Positions 45,476-55,965 of a DNA stretch of 64,000 nucleotides are shown piece by piece; the first letter of the stretch is position 1; every line of letters begins with the position of its first letter. Source of the DNA: Clostridium sp. KNHs205 (GTDB taxonomy: Bacteria; Bacillota; Clostridia; Lachnospirales; Lachnospiraceae); assembly GCF_000702945.1 (NCBI RefSeq), contig NZ_JNLE01000003.1:2403501-2467500 (forward strand). Reading direction: 5' to 3'. The notes beneath the pieces were generated by a model. It searched no databases and was not told the DNA's origin. It saw only the letters and a program-made list of their open reading frames with translations. The translations under genes were made by a program, and so were the position numbers.

Positions 45476-48400
45476 ATGTCTGGGAATAATTATACGGAAA
45501 AAGAAATATATCAAATGTTATTTAACCATGAGATAACAAAAGAGAAGGCTCTTTCTTTGCTGTCGGCTGCCCCTCAAAGTGTAGCAGCTGAGGCAGCCCT
45601 AAAGGAAAGTCATGTTCACATCCTGGAGGAAGCCGGCGGCAAGGCTCATCAGGCAGAGGATATATTGGATGAAATTATTAAAATAGTAGCCGGTAATCTG
45701 CATATGTCAGAGGATGAGTTAGCCTATGAAATGAGCTTTAAGGACCTTGGTGTGGATTCTATAAACGGGATTGAAATAATCCGTGATGTAAACAGGTTTT
45801 ATGGTTTAAATCTTGATGCCGTAGTGATTTATGACCATGCCAATGTAAAGAAACTAAGTGAATTAGTCTTAAAAGAACTAAATAAGAACCATATCACTTT
45901 AACCCAGACAGGTGTGAATACCCCCGATAAAGAATCTGCCAGAGAAGAATACACAGGTGATATTGATTCTGCAGAACCCGGTATTGAGGAAGAAGAGGTA
46001 TATTTAATCCTATCTGATATTATTTCTTCCAATCTGCATCTTCCCAAAGAAGAACTTCGATACGAAGTAAGTTTTAAAGAACTTGGTGTTGATTCCATCA
46101 ATGGAATTGAAATTATCAGAGAGGTAAATAAAAGTTTCGGTCTGAATCTTGATGCAGTTATAATCTATGATTATTCCACCATCTCCAAGCTTGCTGATTA
46201 TGTGGTACAGGAGAAAAACAGAACTGCCAGAACCCTTAAGGCAATTAATCCGGAATATAATCAACCTGACGGATTTCAAACGGGAAATAAAATCAGCATT
46301 CGTGAAACTAAGAATAATACTGAAAATGAAAAAATTAGTCTTGCCAGTACAGATAGGAATTATAGTAAAGCCAATAATTTAAAAAATGACGAAGGTAAGC
46401 TTAATAATATTATAGGTGATAGTATTAGTCGGGATAGCACTATACGGGATAGTATTAAACAAGGAGATTATAAACGAGAAGATATAAAACTTGAAGATAT
46501 TAGAAAAGAAGGCATTAAGCAAGTAGATATTAAACAGGAACAGGACATCATCTATAAACAGGAGATTATTAAACCTGATAAAATTAAACTCAGTGATATT
46601 AAGCAAGGTAATACACTCCCTGCTACTATCGGACACGGAAATAATCAAGAATTTGATGTGCGGGACAATACTAAGTCCGGATATAATAACGCCGAGGTTC
46701 AAAAACCTGCTCCTATACAGCTAATCTCTACAGATCATATTCAGAATGCCATTTCAACAGGTAATAAATTTATGGTAATGAACGCTGCAGATAAGAGCTT
46801 AACTGATATTAATAATACCTGGAATACTGCGGATATTAATTTTACTTCTGGGAACTCCACTGGGATTAATCCTGCAAGTATAAATTCTAAATATTCAAAT
46901 GTAGCAGACAACTTTTCTATAAAGCAAGAAAAGGGTAGCGTGGATGTACCAGGACTTAGATTAACGGGCAAGGAGGAGAACGGGAACTGGTTATATCATT
47001 ATAAAGAAGAGGACATTGCTGTTATAGGGATATCCGGACGTTTTCCGGGAGCAGAGAATGTGGATGAGTTCTGGAGTAATCTGGAGCAGGAGAAGGATAG
47101 CATTATTACCATACCAAAAGAACGCTGGAATTGGGAAGAATACTATGACCCGGATCCCAAAGCACCAGGTAAATCCTATAGTAAAGTGGGAGGGTTTATA
47201 AAGGGTATTGATAAATTTGATCCATTATTTTTTAATATATCCCCTGTTGAGGCAGTTTATATGGATCCCCAGCAGAGGCTTTTTCTGGAGGAAGTGTGGA
47301 AAGCCCTGGAGGATGCAGGCTGCTCAGACAGAAGCTTGTCGGATAAGAAATGCGGCGTATTCGTCGGAGCCTCTCAAGGGGATTATGTAAAGGCACTAAC
47401 CAGAAATAACGCTGAAAACAGTGGGGAAGCTTTTACCGGAATGGCTGTGTCCATACTGGCCTCCAGAATATCCTACTTTTTAAATCTGATCGGTCCCTGT
47501 ATCACGGTGGATACGGCGTGTTCAAGTTCCCTGTCGGCACTCCACCTTGCCTGCCAGAGTATTAGGAATAGAGAAAGCGACATGGCCGTTGTAGGTGGAG
47601 TCAGATTAATGGTCACGCCGGACTTGCATATAGCCACCAGTAAAGTAGAGATGCTGTCAAAAGCGGGTAAATGCAGAGCCTTTGACAATTCTGCCGATGG
47701 GACCATCATTAGTGAAGGGGTAGGGGCTATCATACTAAAACCCTTGAAAATTGCACTGGAAGAAGGCCATTCCATATACGGAGTAATTAAAAGCTCCGGT
47801 ATAAACCAGGATGGAAAAACCAATGGAATAACAGCTCCCAGTATGCAGTCACAGATAAGATTGGAAACAGAGGTCTACGAAAGAGCGGACATCAATCCAA
47901 GAGAGATTAGTTATATTGAAACTCACGGGACAGGTACCAAATTAGGGGACCCAATTGAGGTAAAAGCCCTGACCAGTGTTTTTGAAAAGTATACCTCCGA
48001 AAAGCAATTCTGCATCATCGGTTCTGTAAAATCCAATATTGGACATACAACAACAGCCGCCGGTGTTACCAGTATTATAAAAGTCCTTCTGGCAATGAAA
48101 CATAAAAAGATACCTGCCACACTTCATTTTCAGGAGCCAAATACGCACCTATCCTTAAAGGAAACTCCTTTTTATGTCAATCATAAAACTGTTGACTGGA
48201 GAGTACCTAAGGATAACCCAAGATTAGCGGCTGTCAGTGCCTTTGGTTTTAGCGGAACCAATGCACATATTGTATTGCAGGAATTTAAAGGGGAGAATGA
48301 AAATGAGGTAACCCAGGAGTATCCTTATTATTTAATTACCTTATCCGCTAAAACCCGTGAGTCTTATGACCGTAAAATAGTAGACTTGTTGAGCTGGTTG

Positions 48401-51400
48401 GAGAAACCTGAGAACAACAGTAGTATTGGGGATATTGCCTATACTTTACAGGTTGGCAGAAGCCATTTTAACATCAGAGGAGCATTTGTAGTAGATAGTT
48501 GTTCAGAATTAAAAGACAGGCTTAAGGAGTTGGTAGTAACGGGTCAGACAGCAGACTATTTTATGGAAGCCAACAATTCAAAACCTGTAAAAGCCGATGC
48601 AAATACAAAAGTCCTCATTCATAAGATTTTTGAGAAACTGAAAGACAGCGTAAGTGCTGAATATAAAGAATATCTGACAGAACTGGCAAGGTTATATGTA
48701 CAGAACAAAGTAACCGGCTGTGAGTCAATATATACAGGTCATAAGTTTCAATTAATACATCTGCCCACGTATCCTTTTTTCGGAGACCGGTATTGGGTTG
48801 AGGAGGATGCAGAATTATATGCAGAAAAAAATTCCACAGCGTTTCTTCACCCTATGATAGACAGAAAACTTTCAGAAACGGAAGAAGCTGCCTATGAGAA
48901 ATCCTTCCAGGGCACGGAATTTTTTCTAAAGGACCATATTGTACAGAATGAGAAGGTCCTGCCTGCTGTAGCCTATCTGGAAATAGCAAGGGCAGCCGGC
49001 AGCATCTTTCGTAGCAGAAAGGTTATGAAAATAACAAATAATTACTGGTTAAATGCTTTAAAAGTAAAAGATTCCTTCCAAAACATAAAGCTTATTTTGC
49101 TTCCGGTTAAAACGGACAGTAATGTTATGGAATATGAAGTAATAAGCCATGAGCAGAATGAACAGGAAATATTACATGGCAGAGGTCAGATTGAATATGC
49201 AGCCTTAAGCCAGGAAGGCGTAAAGGAATATCTGGATTTAGACACAATAAGATCAAGGTGTCCCAGTCTCATAACCGGACTGGAGTGTTACCAGCTGTTT
49301 ATAAAAGGAGGTTTAAAGCTTGGAAAAAGTTTTCAGTCAATACAGAAATTGTATTTTAATGAAAATGAAGTACTGGCCTCTATACAGTTACCGGAGCATT
49401 TAAAAGAGAACTTTCATGAATATCTGTTGCATCCGACTATAATGGATGGAGCCTTAGAGGCTGTAATAGGAATGGTAAGTGCAAAAGCCAGGAATGGTGG
49501 CGTAACATTACCTTATTATATCGGCGAAGTTGAGATACTGGGAGAATTGACAGAAAACTGCTTTTCCTATGCAAGATATACCGGCCGGAAAAAGAATGGA
49601 TTGCAGGAATCCGATAGTTATGAGGTATTTATCCTGGATGAAGAAGGGAAAGTATTAGTTAAAGTAAAGGATTTTTCCCTATGGACCATCGGAGCTAAAG
49701 CAAATGAAATCCAAGCTGCAGCTGATAAGGTTCATTACTATAAGTATATCTGGGAAAAAAGTGATCTCTGTCTGCCTGAAAACCACCCGGAGGCATTAGG
49801 AAAGGATCTTTTGATTTTTGATACAGATAGTAGTTTATCAGACTATTTGCGTAAGAAATCAGAAGGTAAATATAACATTATTCTGGTTAAACCCGGGGCG
49901 GATTATGTGGAAGCTGGTAATGAATTTACCATTGCTCCGGCTCACAAAGAGGATTATGTAAGACTTATTCAAAGCTTAAAGGAGAAGGAACCTTTTCCTG
50001 GAAATATCGTTTATCTATGGTCAAAAGAGCCGGACTATGAATTTGAATCAATTTTAATTCAGGACCCGGAGTATACAATCTATCCGCTTTTGTATCTGTA
50101 CCAGGCCTTAGAGAATCTGGTACCTGATGAAAGAATCAAACTGAACTATATGTTTCAAGGTGATGGAAAGGTATTTTCACCCTTTAGTGCAGCCTTTGGC
50201 GGTTTTGCAAAATCCCTGAGATTAGAGAATGCAAAATATAGCAGTAAATCCATACAGTTTAATGCTGCCTTTTCTTTAGAGGAGGTAAGCAATCTGATAC
50301 TTTTAGAATTACTGGCTGCAGCAAAGGAGGATGTAGAAATATTACATACTACTGAAGGAAGGTTTGTCAGGACGATACAGGAGTATTTTATAGAAGATAA
50401 TAGAATGCAGAAAGACAATAGTATACAGAAAGAATATTTTAAAACCAAAGGAATATATCTGATTTCCGGCGGTTTTGGCAAACTTGGGCTGATACTTGCA
50501 CGCTTTTTGGCGGAAGCTTACCAGGCAAAGCTGTGTTTAACCAGCAGAAGTCCGCTGGATGCAGAAAAAGTCACAGTTATAAAAGAATTGGAGGCTTTGG
50601 GCAGTGAAGTATTATTTGTTCAGGGGGATGTGTCAGTCCTTAACGATACGGCTGCAATCATAGAAGCCGTAAAAGAAAGGTTTGGCAGGATCAATGGGAT
50701 TATTCATTGTGCCGGTATGACCAGAGATGCCTATCTGAGAGACAAAGGAAAAGACGATATGGAACAGGTAATCATACCAAAAGTTCAGGGGACTATTAAT
50801 CTGGACCTCTTAACAAAGGACGAACCCCTGGACTTTATAATTCTATTCTCTTCCACTGCGGCAGTTACCGGTAATCTGGGACAGGCAGATTATGCGTATG
50901 GTAATTGTTTTATGGATTATTTTTCTCAGCTGCGTAATGGACTTGGTAAACAGGGCCTGCGGTATGGAAATACCCTGTCAGTTAACTGGCCTTTATGGAA
51001 AGAAGGTGGATTACAGGTAGGTAAGGCTACGGAAGATTTATTTGCCAGTATGGGAATTGCAACCCTTGAGACCACCAATGGAATTCAGTCACTTAAAGAT
51101 ACTTTGAGAGCTGGTGAAGATCAGCTGGTGGTGTTTCAGGGGAATGCACAAAAGCTGCGTAAGCTTTTAGGAATAAAGGATACAGCTGCAAATGCGAATT
51201 ATAAGCCAATTTATGGACAGAATAAAGCCCAGAATCGCACCCAGGAAAATGCCCAGGAAAATGCCCAGAGTTTTGCCCAGAGTCATGACCAGAATCATGA
51301 CCAAAATCATGCCCAGAGTAATACGCAAAGTAATATACCAGCTAACACTTTGAATACCTTTCATAAGACCGGTATCCTGGAAGATATCCACCGGGATGTA

Positions 51401-54400
51401 AAAAATGCGGTAAAGGAAATTTTACGAATTAAAGAAAAAGATATTTTTCTGGAAAAAGACATGAATGAGTATGGTTTTCATTCCCTGACCTTTACGGAAC
51501 TGGCAAATAAAATCAATAAATTGTATTCCATTCAGATAAACCCCAGTATTTTCTTTGAATACGGGACTTTAGGTGCGCTTTCGGATTACTTGTACAAGGA
51601 GCATTATGACAGCATAGCGGCAGTCCATGGGAAAGAAGAAGCTGAACAGATAACGCCGGCTAATCTGGTCAGTGCTGCTTCCGTAGAAGAGGACTTTCCC
51701 AATACACTGCCAGGAAAAAGAGAACCTATAGCCATCATAGGAATGGGAGGCATTATGCCTCAATCGGAGGATATGCTCTCATTCTGGAGAAACTTAGAAG
51801 AAGCAAGGGATTTGGTAACGGAAATACCTTCTGACCGTTGGAAGATGGAGGACCTGCCGGATAATATTTCAAAATGGGGTGGATTTATGAATGAAATTGA
51901 TAAATTTGACCCCTTGTTTTTCGGTATTTCACCTATGGAAGCGGAGCTTATGGATCCCCAGCAAAGAATCTTTATGCAGACAGTATGGGAAACCATTGAA
52001 GATGCGGGGTATAAGCCCTCTGATTTAGCGGGCTCAAATACCGGCTTATTTGTGGGAGTTTCCACCACGGATTACAGGGATGTATTAAAGGACAGTGAAA
52101 TAGAAGCTCTGACCTCCACCGGTAATTCTCACTGTATTTTAACGAACCGGATATCCTTCTTGTTAAATCTCCATGGACCCAGCGAGCCCATTGATACCGC
52201 GTGTTCTTCTTCCCTGGTGGCAATTCACAGAGGAGTAGAATCCATCTATTGCGGTGATTGCGATATGGCAATCGCAGGCGGTGTAAATGTAATAGCAAGC
52301 CCTACCCTGCATATCTCCTTCAGCAAAGCCGGCATGCTCTCACCGGACGGTCGCTGCAAGACCTTTGATGAAAAAGCCAACGGCTATGTGCGCGGAGAAG
52401 GAACCGGGGCAATTCTGTTAAAGCCTTTGAGCAAAGCCCTTAAGGATGGGGATAATATTTATGCTTTAATTAAAGGTACAGCAATCAACCATGGCGGACG
52501 TGCGGCTTCCCTGACAGCCCCTAATACCAAGGCTCAGGCAGAGGTTATAATGAAAGCTTTTGATAAGGCAGGGTTTGAACCGGAGACCGTCAGCTACATA
52601 GAAGCCCATGGAACCGGCACCCAGCTTGGAGATCCCGTGGAAGTGAACGGATTAATAAAGGCATTCAAAGAAGCGGGAAAGAAGGACCTTACAGCTCCCG
52701 GAAAGCAAGCCTACTGCGGGATTGGTTCGGTAAAGACCAATATAGGACATCTGGAAACAGCAGCAGGTATTGCCAGTGTTCTAAAAGTATTACTGGCCTT
52801 TCAATATAAGACGATTCCAGGAATGGCAAATTTTAGTGTGCAAAACCCGTATATCCAACTGGCAGACAGCCCTTTCTATATTGTAGAAAAAACAAAGGAA
52901 TGGAAGGCTTTAACGGATAATCACGGTACTGAACTGCCAAGACGAGCAGGAGTTAGTTCCTTTGGCTTTGGCGGTGTGAACGCACATATTGCTCTGGAAG
53001 CCTATGAAGGGATGGTCAGGGAAAAGGACAGAACGGACAGCCCCCATATCTTTATTTTATCAGCCAGAAACAAAGAACGGTTATCTGCCTATGCCCGGAA
53101 AATGCTGTCTTTTCTTAGGAGAGAAACTGAAAATAATTACGAAGCATTTAATAACCGGTCCCTTACTGACTTTGCATATACACTACAGGCCGGGAGGGAA
53201 GAGATGGACGAAAGGCTTGCGATTGTATTTTCAGACTGGAAGGAACTAATTCATAAACTCACGGACTATCTTCAGGAGAAGGACGAAATAGATGGTTTAT
53301 ACCATAATTTATCAAAAAAAAGCAAAGGGAAAGCTGGGGTAAATGAAAGAGATTCAGACACAGCCACAATAAATGAACTTATACAGAAGGGTGAATTCAT
53401 GAAATTGGCAAGTCTCTGGGTAGCTGGTGCAAAAATTGACTGGAAGCTGCTTTATGGCGGTAAACAATTAAAGCGGATACCTTTACCGACCTATCCCTTT
53501 GAAAAGCGAAGAGTGTGGAAAGCAGCTGATAAAATAACTTCAGCGCAAAATGTAAGGGTTAAAGAAAAAAGTTCTCATATATCTACTTCTTTCAATGGAG
53601 CAATACCAGAGGACAGCACTGCCTCCATCGAAGATTGTTTTTATCTGCCAACCTGGAAATCGGTACCGCTGCCAGATAAGAAAGAGAGTAGTGGAAACAG
53701 CCTGGAAGATAGGAAGGTATTAATTCTTGTACCAATAAATTATGCTGAAATGAGCCGGCAGTTAATTGACTATTACTGTAAGGCTGAAGTCTATGTAATT
53801 CTTCTGGGGACAGAAAACAGAAGAATAGGTAGGAATTCCTGGGAAATAAATGTTTCCGATGAAAAGGGTATAGGCGATTGTCTGGCAAGAATAGATTCCT
53901 TGGAGCATGTTTATTTTCTGGGAGGAATAACCTCTCAGGACACTGCTTTTAATAATCCGGAAAGCTTGGAAATAACACAGGAAATGGGTGTTATCTCTTT
54001 GTTCCGCCTGATTAAAGCTTTCGTTGAGAAAGGGTTGGACAATCAAAAGCTCCATATCAAGATAATCACAAATAATGTCCATGCCATAGATGACGAGGAC
54101 ATAATCCCTTGTGCCGGCAGTATATTAGGCTTTGCAAAATCCATGGCCAAAGAATATCAGTACTGGAAAACTACCTGCATTGATATTGATCTTAAGGATT
54201 GGGAAAATGATAAAGAAATACTTACCCGCTTAATAGCAGAGGAACCCGCCGGTAAAAACGGGGAAGAGGTAGTAATCAGGAACAGGCAAAGATATCTTCA
54301 CAGGATAATACCAACCGGTTTAAGTATAAGTAAAAGTACTTCCTTTAGAAAAGACGGTGTATATCTGATACTGGGTGGCGCAGGAGGTATTGGCCTGGAA

Positions 54401-55918
54401 TTCTGCCGTTATCTGACCCTTAAGATAGGGGCTAAAGCAGCGTTGGTGGGGCGCTCGGATCTGGGTGCAGATAAATTTGAGAAAATCTCATCTATGAAAG
54501 CTTCAGGCGCAAAGATACTATATGTGAAAGCTGATGCCACTGATTTAAACAGTATGAAAGCAGCTGTCCTGGAGGTTAAACGGGAATTTGGCAGAATCAA
54601 TGGAGTGGTTCATTCTGCTATTGTCATGAAAGACAGTGCAATTCGCAATATGTCCGAAAGGGATCTCATCGATTCCCTGGAGCCTAAGGTAAGAGGAAGT
54701 ATCATCTTATATGAAGCAGTAAAGGAGGAGAAGCTGGATTTTTTCATGTTCTTTTCCTCTATCCAAAGCTTTGTCGGTAATGGTGGACAGGCCAATTATG
54801 CGGCTGCCTGCGGATTTAAGGACTCTTTTGCCCTTTATTTAAGGAAGTCAGTGAACCTTCCTGTGAAGCTTATCAATTGGGGATACTGGGGCAGCGTTGG
54901 AGTTGCTTCCTCTGAGGAGCATAATAGAATAATGGCTTCAAAAGGTATGCTATCCATTCAACCGGAGGAAGGGATGGAAGCAATTGAAAGAATCCTGTCA
55001 GATCAAGCGAGCCAGGTCGTTGTATTAAAAGCCAAACCATTTCTTCTGAAACAGACAGACATTATTGATAACACAAATCCTGGTGCAGTCTCAGAACATG
55101 AAGCAGAACAAGTGCCCTCCCTGTTATTTGAAAATAAAGGTGCTGGGAAGGAGCTGCAGGCAATTGCCGGTACCCAGCTGGGAGTATCCTGTAATGGAGA
55201 CTCTGACAGAGGGCTGAGTAACAACGACCTGCTAAATCATTTAAGGTCACGTATTATACAATGTATCGCAGAGGTGTTAAAGGTGGAAGCAGGAGAAGTT
55301 GATAACAGTACCTCCTTTTCCGATTATGGAGTTGATTCCATAACAGGAATGGAATTAATAGAACGTATTAATACAGAGTTCAAGCTTACTCTGAAAACCA
55401 CTATTTTATTTGACTACAGTAATGTAGATGACTTGGCAGGTTATATAGAAACAGAACTCGGGCATGGGACCGAAAAGCAAATTCAAAGTAATCCTGCATG
55501 GAACACAGATAACCGGGAAGACATTGATGTACATCAAACCGTTACGGAAAAACTCATAGATTGCATTACGGAGACTTTGAAAGTAAACCGGGAGGATATT
55601 GATTTTACCATGCAGTTCTCTGAATATGGTGTAGATTCCATTACCGGCGTGTCTCTTTTGAAAAATATAAATGAAGCTTTTGGTATAGTCCTTAAAAACA
55701 CTGTTTTATTTGACTACAGTAATATTCAGGCTTTAAGTGAATATTTGTGCAGGGAATATAACCTGGAAAGGGAAGCAGCCCTGACTTTAATACCTGACAC
55801 TTTCGATAACAGAAGGGTTTCAGAAGCTGATCCATTGGAGCTTTTAGCAAAAGGTGTTTTGAATGTTGAGGAGGTAATGGAGATGATTTCTGGAATAGGT
55901 GCTGAAAATCCGGCATAA
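45476..55918 (+). CDS. Trans-AT polyketide synthase 5: ACP-ACP-KS-DH-KR-ACP-KS-KR-ACP-ACP
   Basis: 3480 aa, GGGGG before ATG 45476. N-terminal docking element, then ACPs with Ser95 and Ser207 (both GVDSING). A low-complexity linker spans about 245-510. KS1: Cys682, His817, His857. DH: His1154 but HxxxN instead of HxxxG, with Asp1324. KR1: SGGFGKLG from 1664, Tyr1806, WPLW type. ACP Ser2003 in GFHSLTF (His replaces Asp). A Gln/Asn/His-rich repeat linker. KS2: Cys2243, His2378, His2425. KR2: GGAGGIG near 2967, Tyr3108, INWGYWG type. ACPs Ser3288 and Ser3388 (GVDSITG). C-terminal docking element (LELLAKGVLNVEEVMEMI). The first ACP pair probably carries the intermediate processed by the ECH of protein 4. 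Confidence 0.96.
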   Translation: MSGNNYTEKEIYQMLFNHEITKEKALSLLSAAPQSVAAEAALKESHVHILEEAGGKAHQAEDILDEIIKIVAGNLHMSEDELAYEMSFKDLGVDSINGIEIIRDVNRFYGLNLDAVVIYDHANVKKLSELVLKELNKNHITLTQTGVNTPDKESAREEYTGDIDSAEPGIEEEEVYLILSDIISSNLHLPKEELRYEVSFKELGVDSINGIEIIREVNKSFGLNLDAVIIYDYSTISKLADYVVQEKNRTARTLKAINPEYNQPDGFQTGNKISIRETKNNTENEKISLASTDRNYSKANNLKNDEGKLNNIIGDSISRDSTIRDSIKQGDYKREDIKLEDIRKEGIKQVDIKQEQDIIYKQEIIKPDKIKLSDIKQGNTLPATIGHGNNQEFDVRDNTKSGYNNAEVQKPAPIQLISTDHIQNAISTGNKFMVMNAADKSLTDINNTWNTADINFTSGNSTGINPASINSKYSNVADNFSIKQEKGSVDVPGLRLTGKEENGNWLYHYKEEDIAVIGISGRFPGAENVDEFWSNLEQEKDSIITIPKERWNWEEYYDPDPKAPGKSYSKVGGFIKGIDKFDPLFFNISPVEAVYMDPQQRLFLEEVWKALEDAGCSDRSLSDKKCGVFVGASQGDYVKALTRNNAENSGEAFTGMAVSILASRISYFLNLIGPCITVDTACSSSLSALHLACQSIRNRESDMAVVGGVRLMVTPDLHIATSKVEMLSKAGKCRAFDNSADGTIISEGVGAIILKPLKIALEEGHSIYGVIKSSGINQDGKTNGITAPSMQSQIRLETEVYERADINPREISYIETHGTGTKLGDPIEVKALTSVFEKYTSEKQFCIIGSVKSNIGHTTTAAGVTSIIKVLLAMKHKKIPATLHFQEPNTHLSLKETPFYVNHKTVDWRVPKDNPRLAAVSAFGFSGTNAHIVLQEFKGENENEVTQEYPYYLITLSAKTRESYDRKIVDLLSWLEKPENNSSIGDIAYTLQVGRSHFNIRGAFVVDSCSELKDRLKELVVTGQTADYFMEANNSKPVKADANTKVLIHKIFEKLKDSVSAEYKEYLTELARLYVQNKVTGCESIYTGHKFQLIHLPTYPFFGDRYWVEEDAELYAEKNSTAFLHPMIDRKLSETEEAAYEKSFQGTEFFLKDHIVQNEKVLPAVAYLEIARAAGSIFRSRKVMKITNNYWLNALKVKDSFQNIKLILLPVKTDSNVMEYEVISHEQNEQEILHGRGQIEYAALSQEGVKEYLDLDTIRSRCPSLITGLECYQLFIKGGLKLGKSFQSIQKLYFNENEVLASIQLPEHLKENFHEYLLHPTIMDGALEAVIGMVSAKARNGGVTLPYYIGEVEILGELTENCFSYARYTGRKKNGLQESDSYEVFILDEEGKVLVKVKDFSLWTIGAKANEIQAAADKVHYYKYIWEKSDLCLPENHPEALGKDLLIFDTDSSLSDYLRKKSEGKYNIILVKPGADYVEAGNEFTIAPAHKEDYVRLIQSLKEKEPFPGNIVYLWSKEPDYEFESILIQDPEYTIYPLLYLYQALENLVPDERIKLNYMFQGDGKVFSPFSAAFGGFAKSLRLENAKYSSKSIQFNAAFSLEEVSNLILLELLAAAKEDVEILHTTEGRFVRTIQEYFIEDNRMQKDNSIQKEYFKTKGIYLISGGFGKLGLILARFLAEAYQAKLCLTSRSPLDAEKVTVIKELEALGSEVLFVQGDVSVLNDTAAIIEAVKERFGRINGIIHCAGMTRDAYLRDKGKDDMEQVIIPKVQGTINLDLLTKDEPLDFIILFSSTAAVTGNLGQADYAYGNCFMDYFSQLRNGLGKQGLRYGNTLSVNWPLWKEGGLQVGKATEDLFASMGIATLETTNGIQSLKDTLRAGEDQLVVFQGNAQKLRKLLGIKDTAANANYKPIYGQNKAQNRTQENAQENAQSFAQSHDQNHDQNHAQSNTQSNIPANTLNTFHKTGILEDIHRDVKNAVKEILRIKEKDIFLEKDMNEYGFHSLTFTELANKINKLYSIQINPSIFFEYGTLGALSDYLYKEHYDSIAAVHGKEEAEQITPANLVSAASVEEDFPNTLPGKREPIAIIGMGGIMPQSEDMLSFWRNLEEARDLVTEIPSDRWKMEDLPDNISKWGGFMNEIDKFDPLFFGISPMEAELMDPQQRIFMQTVWETIEDAGYKPSDLAGSNTGLFVGVSTTDYRDVLKDSEIEALTSTGNSHCILTNRISFLLNLHGPSEPIDTACSSSLVAIHRGVESIYCGDCDMAIAGGVNVIASPTLHISFSKAGMLSPDGRCKTFDEKANGYVRGEGTGAILLKPLSKALKDGDNIYALIKGTAINHGGRAASLTAPNTKAQAEVIMKAFDKAGFEPETVSYIEAHGTGTQLGDPVEVNGLIKAFKEAGKKDLTAPGKQAYCGIGSVKTNIGHLETAAGIASVLKVLLAFQYKTIPGMANFSVQNPYIQLADSPFYIVEKTKEWKALTDNHGTELPRRAGVSSFGFGGVNAHIALEAYEGMVREKDRTDSPHIFILSARNKERLSAYARKMLSFLRRETENNYEAFNNRSLTDFAYTLQAGREEMDERLAIVFSDWKELIHKLTDYLQEKDEIDGLYHNLSKKSKGKAGVNERDSDTATINELIQKGEFMKLASLWVAGAKIDWKLLYGGKQLKRIPLPTYPFEKRRVWKAADKITSAQNVRVKEKSSHISTSFNGAIPEDSTASIEDCFYLPTWKSVPLPDKKESSGNSLEDRKVLILVPINYAEMSRQLIDYYCKAEVYVILLGTENRRIGRNSWEINVSDEKGIGDCLARIDSLEHVYFLGGITSQDTAFNNPESLEITQEMGVISLFRLIKAFVEKGLDNQKLHIKIITNNVHAIDDEDIIPCAGSILGFAKSMAKEYQYWKTTCIDIDLKDWENDKEILTRLIAEEPAGKNGEEVVIRNRQRYLHRIIPTGLSISKSTSFRKDGVYLILGGAGGIGLEFCRYLTLKIGAKAALVGRSDLGADKFEKISSMKASGAKILYVKADATDLNSMKAAVLEVKREFGRINGVVHSAIVMKDSAIRNMSERDLIDSLEPKVRGSIILYEAVKEEKLDFFMFFSSIQSFVGNGGQANYAAACGFKDSFALYLRKSVNLPVKLINWGYWGSVGVASSEEHNRIMASKGMLSIQPEEGMEAIERILSDQASQVVVLKAKPFLLKQTDIIDNTNPGAVSEHEAEQVPSLLFENKGAGKELQAIAGTQLGVSCNGDSDRGLSNNDLLNHLRSRIIQCIAEVLKVEAGEVDNSTSFSDYGVDSITGMELIERINTEFKLTLKTTILFDYSNVDDLAGYIETELGHGTEKQIQSNPAWNTDNREDIDVHQTVTEKLIDCITETLKVNREDIDFTMQFSEYGVDSITGVSLLKNINEAFGIVLKNTVLFDYSNIQALSEYLCREYNLEREAALTLIPDTFDNRRVSEADPLELLAKGVLNVEEVMEMISGIGAENPA
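46395..46620 (+). repeat. Degenerate low-complexity repeats in the long linker of PKS 5
   Basis: Short degenerate units encode D/K-x-I-K/R patterns (for example REDIKLEDIRKEGIKQVDIK). The surrounding linker (about 46210-47005) is AT-rich, polar and without a recognisable domain. Confidence 0.6.
51227..51337 (+). repeat. 12-bp tandem repeats in the ACP-flanking linker of PKS 5
   Basis: A 12-bp unit related to GCCCAGAGTAAT is repeated, encoding AQSN/DQNH/AQEN-type tetrapeptides. It lies between KR1 and the following ACP. Confidence 0.85.
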
Positions 55919-55965
55919 GGCTTGGTCAAAAGGGGTATCGATAAGGTGAAGAAGGAGAAAACAAT

